Positions 40,925 to 50,824 of a DNA stretch of 64,000 nt are shown here, one piece after another. Within the stretch, counting starts at the first letter, position 1. Each line of letters opens with the position of its first letter. The stretch lies in contig NZ_JACB01000004.1 in the NCBI RefSeq assembly GCF_000520975.1, positions 1 to 64,000 on the forward strand, written 5' to 3'. A program made the translations under genes and the position numbers. This DNA is from Aquimarina megaterium XH134 (GTDB lineage: Bacteria > Bacteroidota > Bacteroidia > Flavobacteriales > Flavobacteriaceae). The notes below the pieces were generated by a model. The model had not been told where the DNA came from and ran no database searches. It worked only from the letters and a program-made list of their open reading frames with translations.

Positions 40925-41620
40925 ATGAATGGAGAAAAACTACTAAAGCTTTTAATTTCTTTTTTAATTATTATACAAGTATTAGGATATGTGTTTCAAA
41001 ATGATTTTTTAAACACGTATACTAGTTTGATTCTTGTTGTATTGATAACCGCACTTTATTTTGTAAATTCTAAACAAATAAGAACATTTAAAGTTATTGT
41101 TCTTCTGGTTTTCTTAATAAAAGAGTTAGGTGTATTTTATACTATTGATAATATTGTGAAATTTCAGATAGAGGCACATATAGTGGCCTATATCCTGTTG
41201 TTTTATTTCTTGTATTATAATCATAAGTCATTTGTGTATAATAGCAGAGATGTTTTTACATTGGTATTAGGGAGCTCTTTGTTTACAATTATATTTTTTA
41301 TGGCTTATCTGGAGCTTAAAGACCCTATGGAAGAAATGCAAGTATTGGGGTTTCTTTATTTGTTACTAATTTATGTTTTACTAATTGTAGGAGCGATGCA
41401 TTATATAAACATACGATCAGAAAAATCTTTATGGTTTTTTTTATCTATGTTAAATTTTGCATTTAGTGACTTTATGTTTTTAATCGATAGATTTTATCTA
41501 CGATCTAAAGAGCTTAATGTTCTTATGCTAATATGCAGCCCGATTGCTCTTCTTTTTTTGGTAAACTATATGATAACTAAATCGTTAGTTCTTAAGTCTG
41601 AAGAGTTTGAAGGGTTTTGA
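40925..41620 (+). CDS. YhhN-like membrane protein, copy 2 (diverged)
   Basis: About 231 residues from ATG 40925; an earlier ATG at 40895 adds ten residues and is less natural. It has about eight helices and clear alignment with copy 1 (YNHKSF / KNHKPI, GAMHYINIRSEKSLWF / GAVFHYVNVRSTKSLWF, FAFSDFMFLIDRFY / FVISDSCFALNRFY). The GD motif of helix 3 is not kept (VFLIKELGVFY in its place), so enzymatic activity is doubtful. It lies 132 bp after copy 1. Confidence 0.75.
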   Translation: MNGEKLLKLLISFLIIIQVLGYVFQNDFLNTYTSLILVVLITALYFVNSKQIRTFKVIVLLVFLIKELGVFYTIDNIVKFQIEAHIVAYILLFYFLYYNHKSFVYNSRDVFTLVLGSSLFTIIFFMAYLELKDPMEEMQVLGFLYLLLIYVLLIVGAMHYINIRSEKSLWFFLSMLNFAFSDFMFLIDRFYLRSKELNVLMLICSPIALLFLVNYMITKSLVLKSEEFEGF

Positions 41621-42420
41621 TTTTAAATAACGAAACGCTAACTGTTGAAAATAGAAATACCATATTACCTAAATTAATTACTATATATGAATCTTGTAAT
41701 CTTCTAAAAAAATCCTTGAAAACAATAAATATTACATATCTATTAACCTATTTTGCTTTTTTGATCGTTATATGTGTAGCTATCTTTTTTGATAAATGGG
41801 TGTTGGTATATGTTAAACCAATTGTTTCTATATCATTAATAGTTTTGTATCAAAGGTTTGTGAAAAAAAACAGTATTCTATTTCCTTTAAGTATGCTTGT
41901 AATTGCAGCAACCGATGTTTTTGTGTATTTAGACTTTGCGAAGTATTTTTCAATTATTGCAATACTAATTGCTTTATTCTATACTTTGTGTCTGCTTTTG
42001 TTAAGGAATTTCATATCGATAAAGGAAATAAAACTAAATAAATTAATATCTCTTCAGGTTATAGTTAGTGTATTTTTGATAGGGTATCTTATTTTTTCTA
42101 TTACTAGATTGGTTTTGCCCAAAATCATAAATTCTATAGGATCAGTAATATTGATCATAGTAAGTCTTCTTTTATTTGTTACAGTTTGTTTTTTTATTTA
42201 TGTTGCTAATCGATACGAGAAATCAATTTATCTTTTTATAGCTTCGTGCTGTACTTTATTTGTAGATGCGTTTCTTGCGATAAATGAATTGTATTATTAT
42301 AGTAGGTTATTTACTACAATGATCAATATTGTAGAAATTGCAGGGTTATACTTTTTTACTATTTTTTTTGTGGAAACAAAACTTGTTAAAAAGAAGCGTT
42401 TAGAAGATAAATATTTATAG
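41617..42420 (+). CDS. YhhN-like membrane protein, copy 3 (most diverged)
   Basis: A 267-residue membrane protein with about eight helices and an N-terminal polar extension of 35 residues. Its layout parallels the two preceding genes: VKPIVSISLIVLYQRF for the KP motif, MLVIAATDVFVYLDF for the GD region (AATD), and FVDAFLAINELYYY for the SDS..N motif. The start is TTG at 41617, overlapping the TGA of copy 2 (TTGA), so translation is coupled. Function is unknown. Confidence 0.7.
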   Translation: MILNNETLTVENRNTILPKLITIYESCNLLKKSLKTINITYLLTYFAFLIVICVAIFFDKWVLVYVKPIVSISLIVLYQRFVKKNSILFPLSMLVIAATDVFVYLDFAKYFSIIAILIALFYTLCLLLLRNFISIKEIKLNKLISLQVIVSVFLIGYLIFSITRLVLPKIINSIGSVILIIVSLLLFVTVCFFIYVANRYEKSIYLFIASCCTLFVDAFLAINELYYYSRLFTTMINIVEIAGLYFFTIFFVETKLVKKKRLEDKYL

Positions 42421-42507
42421 ATTTAACAAAAATCACTAAGTTGTGTTAATTGAAGAGTTTTTGTTTTTTCTCGAAGTATACCAGATGATTTTAATTTGTA
42501 AAATGGC

Positions 42508-42515
42508 TACATTTG
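42508..42515 (+). promoter_or_regulatory. -7 box of the DUF6913-dapA operon (TACATTTG)
   Basis: An exact TAnnTTTG match 23 bases before the ATG at 42539, giving a leader of roughly 18 bases. No spaced -33 TTG is seen. Confidence 0.5.
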
Positions 42516-42538
42516 TGGCTTATTAATTTTTTTAATAA

Positions 42539-43063
42539 ATGATTTTAAAAGGTCTTAAAAGAAATGCAATAAAGAAAAGTGCTGAAGCATATCTCAAAGA
42601 AAGAGAAACCAGATCTCAAAACATTTCTAATTTAAAAACCCTTGCAGTTCTTATTGATGCAACTCAATCGATTAATATCGTTTCATTATTGAAACTTGCT
42701 AATGAATTAGGAGTGAAATCAGAAGAACTAAAAGTAATAGGCTATAAAGAAGATCAGAAAGAAATTATAGATGATAAAGATGCGGCTTATTATAATGATA
42801 AGAGTTTTGGAGTAAACGGTGCAATAAAAAGTAAGTCTTTACAAGATTTTGTAGATAAAGATTTTGATGTTTTGATCAATTTTTATGAAAAAAATTCTGT
42901 AGAGCTAAACTATGTAGCAGCAGCTTCTAAAGCTAAGTTTAAAGTTGGTTTTGCAGAAGTAGATAATCGAATTAACGATTTGATTATTGGATCAACCACA
43001 AATGACACCAATCTTTTTATATCAGAGCTTAAGAAATATTTAAAAATTTTACAGATTATATAG
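42539..43063 (+). CDS. DUF6913 family protein
   Basis: A 174-residue cytoplasmic protein that fits DUF6913, a family found directly before dapA in Flavobacteriaceae. It has a basic N-terminus (KRNAIKKSAEAYLKERE) and a Rossmann-like alternating pattern (TLAVLIDATQSINIVSLLKLANELGV; DFDVLINFYEKNSVELNYVAAAS). No catalytic motif is recognised. It ends one base before the dapA ATG, so a role linked to dapA expression or to the same pathway is possible but unproven. Confidence 0.8.
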   Translation: MILKGLKRNAIKKSAEAYLKERETRSQNISNLKTLAVLIDATQSINIVSLLKLANELGVKSEELKVIGYKEDQKEIIDDKDAAYYNDKSFGVNGAIKSKSLQDFVDKDFDVLINFYEKNSVELNYVAAASKAKFKVGFAEVDNRINDLIIGSTTNDTNLFISELKKYLKILQII

Positions 43064-43064
43064 T

Positions 43065-43937
43065 ATGAATGATTTTCTAAGAGGAACAGGTATAGCATTA
43101 GCTACTCCTTTTAATAAAGATGGATCGATAGATTATGATGGTGTTACATCATTAGTTAATTTTTGCATAGAAGGGAACGTAGAATATTTGGTTGTATTAG
43201 GAACTACTGCAGAGTCAGCTACGCTCTCTAAAGAAGAAAAGAAGAATTTAACAGCGCATATAGTAGAAGTAAATAATAAAAGACTCCCTTTGGTAATTGG
43301 GGTGGGAGGAAATAATACATCGGCGGTTGTTGATGAAATTAAAGAAATCAACTCATCTGATTTTGATGCTATTCTCTCTGTTGTCCCTATGTATAATAGG
43401 CCTAGTCAAGAAGGCATTTATAGACATTATAAAGCCATAAATGATAGTACGACTTTACCTGTTATATTGTATAATGTTCCATCTAGGACAGCAACTAATA
43501 TGACAGCAGAAACAACTTTGCGTCTTGCTCAATTAGATAAAATAATCGGAATTAAAGAAGCAGTGGGAGATTTTACTCAGGTTTTACAAATTATCAAAAA
43601 TAAACCTTCTGATTTTCTTGTGATTTCTGGTGATGATGCATTAGCATTGCCGGCTGTAGTAGCAGGCGGAGACGGAGTGATAAGTGTAGTTGGTCAAGGG
43701 TTTCCGGCATCATTTTCAGAAATGATACGATTAGGATTATCAGGAGAAACAAAAAAAGCATTTGAGAAACTATATACATTATTACCAGCAATAGATTATG
43801 CTTTTGAAGAAGGAAATCCTGCTGGGATAAAAAATATCCTGAAAGTAAAAGGGGTGTGCGAAGACAATCTTCGTTTACCACTAATGCCCGTTTCAGAAGG
43901 TTTAGCAAAAAGAATAGAAGAGTTTGTTGAAGATTAA
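43065..43937 (+). CDS. dapA: 4-hydroxy-tetrahydrodipicolinate synthase
   Basis: First committed step of the lysine/diaminopimelate branch, condensing pyruvate with aspartate semialdehyde. A TIM barrel of 290 residues with the Schiff-base lysine K164 (GIKEAVGD), Tyr136 (VILYNVPSRT) and the GTTAESATLS loop. All key residues are present. It is cotranscribed with DUF6913 upstream and probably with the Kir channel gene 20 bp downstream. Confidence 0.96.
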   Translation: MNDFLRGTGIALATPFNKDGSIDYDGVTSLVNFCIEGNVEYLVVLGTTAESATLSKEEKKNLTAHIVEVNNKRLPLVIGVGGNNTSAVVDEIKEINSSDFDAILSVVPMYNRPSQEGIYRHYKAINDSTTLPVILYNVPSRTATNMTAETTLRLAQLDKIIGIKEAVGDFTQVLQIIKNKPSDFLVISGDDALALPAVVAGGDGVISVVGQGFPASFSEMIRLGLSGETKKAFEKLYTLLPAIDYAFEEGNPAGIKNILKVKGVCEDNLRLPLMPVSEGLAKRIEEFVED

Positions 43938-43957
43938 TCGTTTTCAAAAATGAAGTG

Positions 43958-44884
43958 ATGGCTAAAAAAATAAAAGATCCTGGTATAGGTAAGTCCTCTA
44001 ATAAATACGCTAAACGATTTATCAATCCAGATGGCTCTTTTAATATAAAACATATCAATAGACCAAGCTCTTTATCAGAGAGCTATAACTACTTGATTAG
44101 TATTAGTTGGACCAAATTTTTCCTATGGGTTGTATTGGGATATACTTTGATCAATGCGCTATTTGCTATGATCTATACGTTTTTAGGGATATCAAATATT
44201 ACAGAATCTACAGGGAGCGTTTTAAAAGATTTTCTTAATGCCTTCTTTTTTTCGGCTCAGACTATTACAACTGTAGGGTATGGAGCGATGGCACCAAAAG
44301 GACTTGTTTTTGGAATCATTTCTTCTTTTGAAGCTCTTATAGGATTATTGAGTTTTTCGTTTATCACAGGGTTGTTATATGGTAGGTTTTCTAGGCCAAG
44401 AGCAAATATTAGGTTTAGTAGCAGTATGGTATTTAGAAAACATAATGGAGTAGATTGTATTATGTTTAGATTAATGAGTAGAAGTGCTAATGTAATGATT
44501 CGACCTAAAATTGAAGCTACGCTCTCTTTGTCTCAGGAAAGTAAAGGCAAAAAATACATCAATAATTTTTACAGCCTAAAACTGGAAAGAAATTCGATTA
44601 CATACTTACCTACCACCTGGACTATTGTACACCCTATTGATGAATTGAGTCCGTTAAAAGAATTTAGTAAAGAGCAGTTGCAAAAATTAAACGGAGAAAT
44701 TTTAATATTAGCTAGTTATTATGATGAATCTTTTGCTCAAGAAGTTCATCAGGTTCATTCTTATGTATTAAAGAATTTAAAACAAGATCAAAGTTTTATT
44801 CCAGCATTTTATTATGATGAAGAAGGCTATACAATTCTGGATCATGATAATCTAGATAAGACCTTACCGCATAGTTCTACCTAA
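43958..44884 (+). CDS. Inward-rectifier (KirBac-type) potassium channel
   Basis: A 308-residue ion channel. An N-terminal cytoplasmic slide region precedes TM1 (about 53-76), the pore helix with selectivity filter TVGYG (105-109) and TM2 (about 117-139). The C-terminal immunoglobulin-like cytoplasmic domain starts RANIRFSSSMVF and contains FRLMSRSANVMI, as in KirBac proteins. ATG 43958 is chosen over an adjacent in-frame GTG at 43955. Potassium flux across the inner membrane is the family function. Regulation by lipids or ligands cannot be read here. Confidence 0.93.
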   Translation: MAKKIKDPGIGKSSNKYAKRFINPDGSFNIKHINRPSSLSESYNYLISISWTKFFLWVVLGYTLINALFAMIYTFLGISNITESTGSVLKDFLNAFFFSAQTITTVGYGAMAPKGLVFGIISSFEALIGLLSFSFITGLLYGRFSRPRANIRFSSSMVFRKHNGVDCIMFRLMSRSANVMIRPKIEATLSLSQESKGKKYINNFYSLKLERNSITYLPTTWTIVHPIDELSPLKEFSKEQLQKLNGEILILASYYDESFAQEVHQVHSYVLKNLKQDQSFIPAFYYDEEGYTILDHDNLDKTLPHSST

Positions 44885-45066
44885 TTTGTGAAAATATTTT
44901 AGGATGTTAAATACTATTAATCCTGCAACATACCTGTAATTATATAGTTATTGAAATGAGCTAAAATCAATAAAATGATTATAGACAGAAATGTTTATTA
45001 GCCAATTCTGCCTGCTTAATTGTAGAAACAATAGAGAGTAGCAGGTGAATAGATGAATTAAAGTTT

Positions 45067-45095
45067 TTGTAATACGGCAGAAATATATACTTTTG
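45067..45095 (+). promoter_or_regulatory. Promoter of the bamD operon (TTG-N18-TACTTTTG)
   Basis: TTG at 45067-45069 is followed after 18 bases by TACTTTTG (45088-45095), an exact fit to the Bacteroidota consensus. Predicted leader is about 13 bases. Confidence 0.75.
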
Positions 45096-45114
45096 CCAGA
45101 TGTTTTTTTAAGAT

Positions 45115-45909
45115 ATGAAGAGATTATTGTATTTACTTGTTTGTGTGTTATTTTTAGGATCTTGTAGTGAATACCAAAAGGTACTAAGAGGCGAAGATTT
45201 GGCTGCTAAATATAAAGCCGCAGAGAACTTGTACAAAGAAGAGAAGTACAAAAAGGCTTTAAAGCTTTTTGAACAGATTGTACCTCAATATAGAGGGAAG
45301 CCACAAGCAGAAAGAATAATGTTCTATTACGCCGATACTTATTATCAGTTAGAAGATTATTATCTTGCAGGATACCAATTTGAAAGATTTACTAAATCTT
45401 ACCCAAAGAGTCAAAAAAGAGAAGAAGCATTTTATAAAGGAGCTAAAAGTTATTATAATTTGTCTCCAAGATATAGCTTGGATCAGGAAGATACAGATAA
45501 AGCACTCGAAAAACTTCAGGCGTATATTAATGCATATCCAGAAAGTGAGAATCTAAAAGAAGCAAATAAGTTAGTTGCAGAACTTAGAGAAAAGAAAGAA
45601 AGAAAGACTTATGAAGTAGCTAAACAATATCATCATAGGGAGAATTATAAAGTTGCTATTTCAGCTTTTGATAACTTCCTTATAGATCACCCTGGATCTC
45701 CTTATAGAGAAAAAGTATTATATTACAAATTAGAATCAGAATATCTTTTAGCAATCGGTAGTTATGAAATTTTGGTAAAAGAGCGTTTAGAAACTGCTCA
45801 GGGATATTATAATAGTTATAAAAAGTATTATAAAACAGAAGGAGAGTATCTAGAAAAAGCAGAAGAATTAGGAGAAGATATAAAGACAAGATTAGAACAA
45901 TATAAATAG
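45115..45909 (+). CDS. bamD: Outer membrane protein assembly factor BamD
   Basis: A 264-residue lipoprotein of the beta-barrel assembly machine. The lipobox ends at Cys17 (LFLGSC). TPR-like helical pairs follow, including KYKKALKLFEQIVPQYRGKP, YYLAGYQFERFTKSYPKS and NYKVAISAFDNFLIDHPGSP, the typical BamD pattern. It is the first gene of a tight operon (gaps of 15 and 4 bp, then an 8-bp overlap, then 72 bp) with rpoZ, coaBC, porD and recN. Confidence 0.94.
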   Translation: MKRLLYLLVCVLFLGSCSEYQKVLRGEDLAAKYKAAENLYKEEKYKKALKLFEQIVPQYRGKPQAERIMFYYADTYYQLEDYYLAGYQFERFTKSYPKSQKREEAFYKGAKSYYNLSPRYSLDQEDTDKALEKLQAYINAYPESENLKEANKLVAELREKKERKTYEVAKQYHHRENYKVAISAFDNFLIDHPGSPYREKVLYYKLESEYLLAIGSYEILVKERLETAQGYYNSYKKYYKTEGEYLEKAEELGEDIKTRLEQYK

Positions 45910-45924
45910 AAAATAAAGTAGAAG

Positions 45925-46257
45925 ATGGATTTGAAAAAAAGTAATGCGCCGGTAAATACAACTACTATTGATAAAAATCGTATCGATCAGCCAACAGATA
46001 ATATCTATGAGGCGATTTCGATAATATCAAAAAGAGCAACTCAAATCAATACCGATATCAAGAAAGAACTTCTTGAAAAATTAGATGAGTTTGCTACTTA
46101 TAATGATAGTTTAGAAGAGATTTTTGAAAATAAAGAACAAATAGAAGTTTCTAAATTCTATGAAAGATTACCAAAACCACATGCTTTGGCAGTACAAGAA
46201 TGGTTAGAAGGTAAGATTTATCACAGAAATACAAAAGCAGACTCGGGGTCTCTATAA
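45925..46257 (+). CDS. rpoZ: RNA polymerase omega-like subunit (Bacteroidota type)
   Basis: A 110-residue protein of the omega/RPB6-like type found in Bacteroidota, which assists assembly of RNA polymerase. NIYEAISIISKRATQINTDIK corresponds to the conserved omega core helices (usually RYxxVxxxAxRAxQL). The C-terminal 50 residues are lineage specific. Placement between bamD and coaBC also supports it, since rpoZ precedes coaBC in many bacteria. Confidence 0.85.
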   Translation: MDLKKSNAPVNTTTIDKNRIDQPTDNIYEAISIISKRATQINTDIKKELLEKLDEFATYNDSLEEIFENKEQIEVSKFYERLPKPHALAVQEWLEGKIYHRNTKADSGSL

Positions 46258-46261
46258 ATTT

Positions 46262-47473
46262 ATGTCTATAATAAGCGGTAAAAAGATTTTAATTGGTGTC
46301 ACCGCTGGTATTGCTGCTTATAAGGCAGCAAGCTTAGTGCGCTTATTTATTAAATCAGGAGCAGAGGTAAAAGTAATAATGACCCCTGCTGCAAAGGATT
46401 TTGTAACTCCGCTTACATTATCTACACTATCAAAAAATCCAGTTCATTCCTCTTTTTTCGATGATGAAGATGAAAATGCAATTTGGAATAATCATGTAGA
46501 TTTGGGATTATGGGCAGATTTTATGATCATAGCACCAGCTACTGCTAATACATTATCCAAAATGGCAACAGGTAATAGCGATAACTTGCTATTAGCTACC
46601 TATTTATCTGCAAAATGCCCTGTTTATTTTGCTCCAGCGATGGATTTGGATATGTATAACCACCCTTCTACACATCAAACATTTAAAAAATTACAAGAAT
46701 TTGGTAATATCATGATCCCTGCAGAATCAGGAGAATTGGCAAGTGGTTTGATCGGCCAGGGACGTATGGCAGAACCTTCTACTATTATCGAATTTGTAGA
46801 AAAAGATATTTTAGGGAAACTTCCGTTAAAAGATAAGCAGGTTCTGATCACTGCAGGTCCTACATATGAAGCAATTGATCCTGTAAGATTTATAGGTAAT
46901 CACTCTAGCGGCAGAATGGGGATTGAACTTGCTAAAACCGCTGCTAATTTAGGAGCACAAGTAACTCTTGTTTTAGGACCCTCTGCTCTTAAAGTTAATC
47001 ATGGTCTTATTCGCGTGATTAATGTGATTAGTGCCAAAGATATGTATGAAGCTGTAGTTTCTGTGTATAATGATTGTGATATTGCAATTGCATCTGCAGC
47101 AGTTGCAGATTATAGACCTAAGGTGATATCAGATCAAAAAATAAAAAAGGCAGATACAGAATTTTCTATTAAATTAGAGCGAACAACCGATATTCTTAAA
47201 TGGATGGGAGCAGAGAAGAAAAACCAATTTCTCGTTGGGTTTGCTTTAGAAACAGAAAATGAAGAGGAGAATGCGAAGAATAAATTAAAAAATAAGAACT
47301 TAGATTTAATTGTTCTTAACTCTCTTAATGATAAAGGAGCAGGTTTTAAAGGACAAACGAATAAAGTAACATTGATTAATCATAAATTAGAGATTAAAGC
47401 GTTTGACTTAAAGACAAAGTCAGAAGTTGCACAAGATATATTTAATGAAATTAATACATTGAACAATGAATAG
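46262..47473 (+). CDS. coaBC: Bifunctional phosphopantothenoylcysteine decarboxylase / synthase
   Basis: Two consecutive steps of coenzyme A synthesis in one 403-residue protein. The N-terminal CoaC flavoprotein domain (about 1-180) has GVTAGIAAYKAA and PAMDLDMYNHPSTH. The C-terminal CoaB domain begins KDKQVLITAGPTYEAIDPVRFIGN and has SSGRMG and SAAVADYRP. Length is usual. It overlaps porD by 8 bp and lies 4 bp after rpoZ. The final CoA enzyme, coaE, is also in this window at 60.3 kb. Confidence 0.96.
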   Translation: MSIISGKKILIGVTAGIAAYKAASLVRLFIKSGAEVKVIMTPAAKDFVTPLTLSTLSKNPVHSSFFDDEDENAIWNNHVDLGLWADFMIIAPATANTLSKMATGNSDNLLLATYLSAKCPVYFAPAMDLDMYNHPSTHQTFKKLQEFGNIMIPAESGELASGLIGQGRMAEPSTIIEFVEKDILGKLPLKDKQVLITAGPTYEAIDPVRFIGNHSSGRMGIELAKTAANLGAQVTLVLGPSALKVNHGLIRVINVISAKDMYEAVVSVYNDCDIAIASAAVADYRPKVISDQKIKKADTEFSIKLERTTDILKWMGAEKKNQFLVGFALETENEEENAKNKLKNKNLDLIVLNSLNDKGAGFKGQTNKVTLINHKLEIKAFDLKTKSEVAQDIFNEINTLNNE

Positions 47474-48350
47474 GTTGTTACTTGTTATCGTATTTATAGT
47501 TAGCTTAGGAGTTAATGCCCAGGAGTTTAATGCTACTGTAGCTGTTAATGCAGAGCAAACAGGTAATCCTAATTTACAAGTCTTTAAAACCTTAGAGCGT
47601 GCATTAACCGAATTTATTAATAACTCGAAGTGGACCTCTATAGATTATCGAACAGAAGAAAGAATCAATTGTAGTTTTTTTGTTACTATAAATAGTTACG
47701 ATAATGATCTTTTTTCTGCTACAGTACAAGTGCAAGCATCCCGTCCGGTATATGGGTCTAGTTATAGTACTACAATCTTTAATATAAATGATAAGCAGTT
47801 TAATTTTAACTACTTAGAGTTTCAACCTTTAAATTATAATCCAAATAGCTTTGAGTCAAATTTAATCTCTGTAGTTGCATTTTATTTGTATACCATTTTA
47901 GGTATAGATGCAGATACTTTTGAGTTAAATAGTGGAACCAGCTATTATCAGGAAGCCAAAAATATTGTTAGTAATGCTCAAGGAAGTAATACACTTGGTT
48001 GGGCCAGAGAACAAAACCCTAATAGGTTTAGACTTAATGATGATCTTCTTTCAGGAACATATGAAGGGTATAGAAAAACGATGTATGCCTATCATAGAGA
48101 AGGGTTAGATGTTATGTATAATAATGTAAAACAAGGGAAAGAAACAATTACTGAATCTATGAAATCGCTTGAGGAAATGCATAATACCAGACCTAATTCT
48201 TATATAATGAGAGTGTTTTTTGATGCCAAAGCAGATGAAATTTCAAGTGTTCTTTCTGGAGGACCTTCAGTTAACATTGCAGAAACCGTTGAAATACTTA
48301 ATAAAGTAGCACCTACATATTCTGAAAGCTGGAAAACTATAAAGTTTTAA
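47466..48350 (+). CDS. porD: PorD/DUF4835 family type IX secretion-linked protein
   Basis: A 294-residue secreted protein. The signal peptide is cleaved after VNAQ (about residue 18), and the mature part starts EFNATVAVNAEQTGNPNLQVFKTLERALTEF, typical for DUF4835, which has been named PorD in type IX secretion. It is probably periplasmic or outer-membrane associated. Direct evidence for its role is limited in the literature I recall; the assignment rests on sequence style and the conserved position between coaBC and recN. Confidence 0.82.
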   Translation: MNRLLLVIVFIVSLGVNAQEFNATVAVNAEQTGNPNLQVFKTLERALTEFINNSKWTSIDYRTEERINCSFFVTINSYDNDLFSATVQVQASRPVYGSSYSTTIFNINDKQFNFNYLEFQPLNYNPNSFESNLISVVAFYLYTILGIDADTFELNSGTSYYQEAKNIVSNAQGSNTLGWAREQNPNRFRLNDDLLSGTYEGYRKTMYAYHREGLDVMYNNVKQGKETITESMKSLEEMHNTRPNSYIMRVFFDAKADEISSVLSGGPSVNIAETVEILNKVAPTYSESWKTIKF

Positions 48351-48422
48351 ACAATACTTTATTTTTAATTATTGTAAATAGTATCTTTACTTTTTTAAAA
48401 ACAACAAAAATTTTTCTATCCT

Positions 48423-50087
48423 TTGCTAAGAGGTCTTTCTATAAAAAACTTCGCCTTAATAGAACAGCTACAAGTAGCTTTTGATTCTGGTTTAATAACG
48501 ATTACAGGAGAAACTGGAGCGGGTAAATCTTTATTACTTGGTGCTTTGGGATTGTTATTAGGAAAAAGAGCAGATCTTAGTAGTGTTAAAGATAATACTC
48601 AAAAATGTGTAATAGAAGGAGTTTTTGATGTAAAAAAATATGGGCTTACCTCTTTTTTTGAAGAAGAAGGATTGGATTATGAAGATCAAACTATAATCAG
48701 ACGAGAAATTTTGCCATCGGGTAAATCCAGAGCTTTTATAAATGATACGCCGGTCACTTTACAATCATTGGCGTCTCTTGGAAGTAGATTAATAGATATC
48801 CATAGTCAACATCAAACATTAGAGGTAACTACAAATGATTTTCAGTTTGAGGTATTAGATGCATTGGCTGATGCAGATCGAGAAATAAAATCTTACAAAA
48901 GAGGTTTAGAGCTTTTAAAACAAAAAGAAAAAGAAGTAGGTGCTCTTGTAACTGATCAAGAAAATTTTACAAAAGAATATGATTACAATGCTTTTCTTTT
49001 AAATGAATTAGAAGAAGCAAAGCTTAAACCAGGTGAACTACAAGAATTAGAAGAGCAATACGATCAACTTAATAATATAGAAGAAATTCAGGAACGATTA
49101 TCGGGATCTGTTGCTATAATGTCTTCAGAAGAAGTTGGGGTATCTGATCAATTAAATACAATCAAAAATAATCTCTCTAAAATAGAATCGTATTCTGGAC
49201 CTTTACAAGAACTTTCTCAAAGAATTCAGAGCGTATATATAGAGTTAGATGATATAAGTAGCTCTTTACTTGATGAATTAGAAAAACTGGAAGCAGACCC
49301 TGAACGACTAGAGCAAATTAGCCAGCGTTTGCAATTATTACATAATCTACAGGTAAAACATGCGGTATCAGATGTAAAAGAATTGATCGTAATAGCAGAT
49401 ACATTACGAGAAAAAGTTTCTAAAACAGAATCGCTGTCAGAAGATATAGAGAGGCTTAAAAAAGAAATAGTTACTATCCAATCTCAATTAGATGAAGTTG
49501 CAGGAAAGATTCATAAGAAACGAAATAAGGCACTTCCCATACTTATAAAGGAGCTAGAGGATATTCTTAAAGCACTGGGGATGCCAAATGCTACATTTCA
49601 GGCCTCTTTAGAGTTACAGGAAAAATATCTGTCTAACGGAAAAGAAGTATTAACATTTCTGTTCTCTGCCAATAAAGGAGGATCTTTTGGGCAACTTAAA
49701 AAAGTGGCTTCGGGAGGAGAGCTATCAAGAATCATGATTGCGATTAAATCTATTTTATCTAGATATACACAACTACCTACAATTATTTTTGATGAAATAG
49801 ATACTGGTGTATCGGGTGAAGTTGCTCATAAAATGGCAGATTTAATGATGAATATGAGTAAGAACCTACAGGTTTTCAGTATTACACACTTGCCACAGAT
49901 CGCTGCTAATGGTCAAAACCATTATAAAGTATATAAAGAAGATATACAAAATACTACTATTACTCAGCTTAAATTGCTAAGCGAGGAAGAACGAATTAAA
50001 GAAATTGCCGAAATGATTGGTGGCAAAAACATTTCTGATTCGGCATTAACCCATGCAAAATCATTATTAAATTCAGCCTTAAATTAA
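48423..50087 (+). CDS. recN: DNA repair protein RecN
   Basis: An SMC-like ATPase acting in double-strand-break repair. At 554 residues, it has Walker A GETGAGKS (29-36), a central coiled coil, the ABC signature region VASGGELSRIMIA and Walker B TIIFDEIDTGVSG. The start is TTG at 48423, giving the family N-terminus LRGLSIKNFALIEQL. It is the last gene of the bamD operon, 72 bp after porD. Confidence 0.96.
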   Translation: MLRGLSIKNFALIEQLQVAFDSGLITITGETGAGKSLLLGALGLLLGKRADLSSVKDNTQKCVIEGVFDVKKYGLTSFFEEEGLDYEDQTIIRREILPSGKSRAFINDTPVTLQSLASLGSRLIDIHSQHQTLEVTTNDFQFEVLDALADADREIKSYKRGLELLKQKEKEVGALVTDQENFTKEYDYNAFLLNELEEAKLKPGELQELEEQYDQLNNIEEIQERLSGSVAIMSSEEVGVSDQLNTIKNNLSKIESYSGPLQELSQRIQSVYIELDDISSSLLDELEKLEADPERLEQISQRLQLLHNLQVKHAVSDVKELIVIADTLREKVSKTESLSEDIERLKKEIVTIQSQLDEVAGKIHKKRNKALPILIKELEDILKALGMPNATFQASLELQEKYLSNGKEVLTFLFSANKGGSFGQLKKVASGGELSRIMIAIKSILSRYTQLPTIIFDEIDTGVSGEVAHKMADLMMNMSKNLQVFSITHLPQIAANGQNHYKVYKEDIQNTTITQLKLLSEEERIKEIAEMIGGKNISDSALTHAKSLLNSALN

Positions 50088-50311
50088 ATAGGGCAAAGTT
50101 GTAAATCTATCATAAATAAGTAGACTTTTACTTCCTTTGATTTAATAGTTGAAAACAAGTGTTAAAGTGCTAAATCTGTGTATTTTATCGATTATTTGCA
50201 ATATAATACGTTTAAAGGGTGTTTTTTATCGATTTTAACATTTTTAACCCTAATTTGTTTTCTTTTATTTTGTAGTTTGTGCAAGTAGCCCCAAACCTAC
50301 GCCCCCAAATT

Positions 50312-50806
50312 ATGAAATTACCTATTAAAGTAATCTATATTGCTTGTATGGCAATGTTGTTATATTCCTGTTCTGCAGAAAATGTTGAAGAAAATTTAGA
50401 TTCTTCTAACAAGGAATTTATTGTTCCAGAAGTAAAATCAATAGAAATTGAAATTTTAGATCTTATAAATAGCTATAGGGTTTCTAAAAATTTAAATACT
50501 CTTGAATCTCTAGATATTATAAAATCACAAGCCTATAGTCATACCGATTACATGATTAAGCAAAATAATATATCTCACGATTATTTTTATGAGCGTAAAT
50601 CATATCTTGTTGCAAATGCAGGAGCAAGTAAAGTAGCCGAAAACGTAGGATATGGTTATTCCTCGGCAGAATCTATTGTTAATGCATGGATAAAAAGTGA
50701 TAGTCATAGAAGTACCATAGAAGGTGATTTTACAGATTTTGATATTTCTATAGAGCAAGATGAAGATGGTGTGATGTACTGTACTAATATTTTTATTAAA
50801 AGATAA
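50312..50806 (+). CDS. CAP-domain lipoprotein
   Basis: About 164 residues from ATG 50312. An in-frame GTG at 50279 would add 11 residues unlike a signal sequence. The lipobox is LLYSC, Cys19. The CAP/SCP fold follows from about residue 50: ILDLINSYRVSKNLNTL, HTDYMIKQNNISHDYF, AENVGYG and the SIVNAWIKSDSHRSTI helix, with the two conserved His (HTDYM and SDSHR). Function of bacterial CAP proteins is mostly unknown. It stands alone and converges with the OmpA-family gene. Confidence 0.88.
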   Translation: MKLPIKVIYIACMAMLLYSCSAENVEENLDSSNKEFIVPEVKSIEIEILDLINSYRVSKNLNTLESLDIIKSQAYSHTDYMIKQNNISHDYFYERKSYLVANAGASKVAENVGYGYSSAESIVNAWIKSDSHRSTIEGDFTDFDISIEQDEDGVMYCTNIFIKR

Positions 50807-50824
50807 TCTTCTTAATGACTTCGA

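Noticed and set aside
40819..41004. 61-codon frame just before YhhN copy 2
   Set aside because: Overlaps the start of copy 2 in another frame and resembles nothing.
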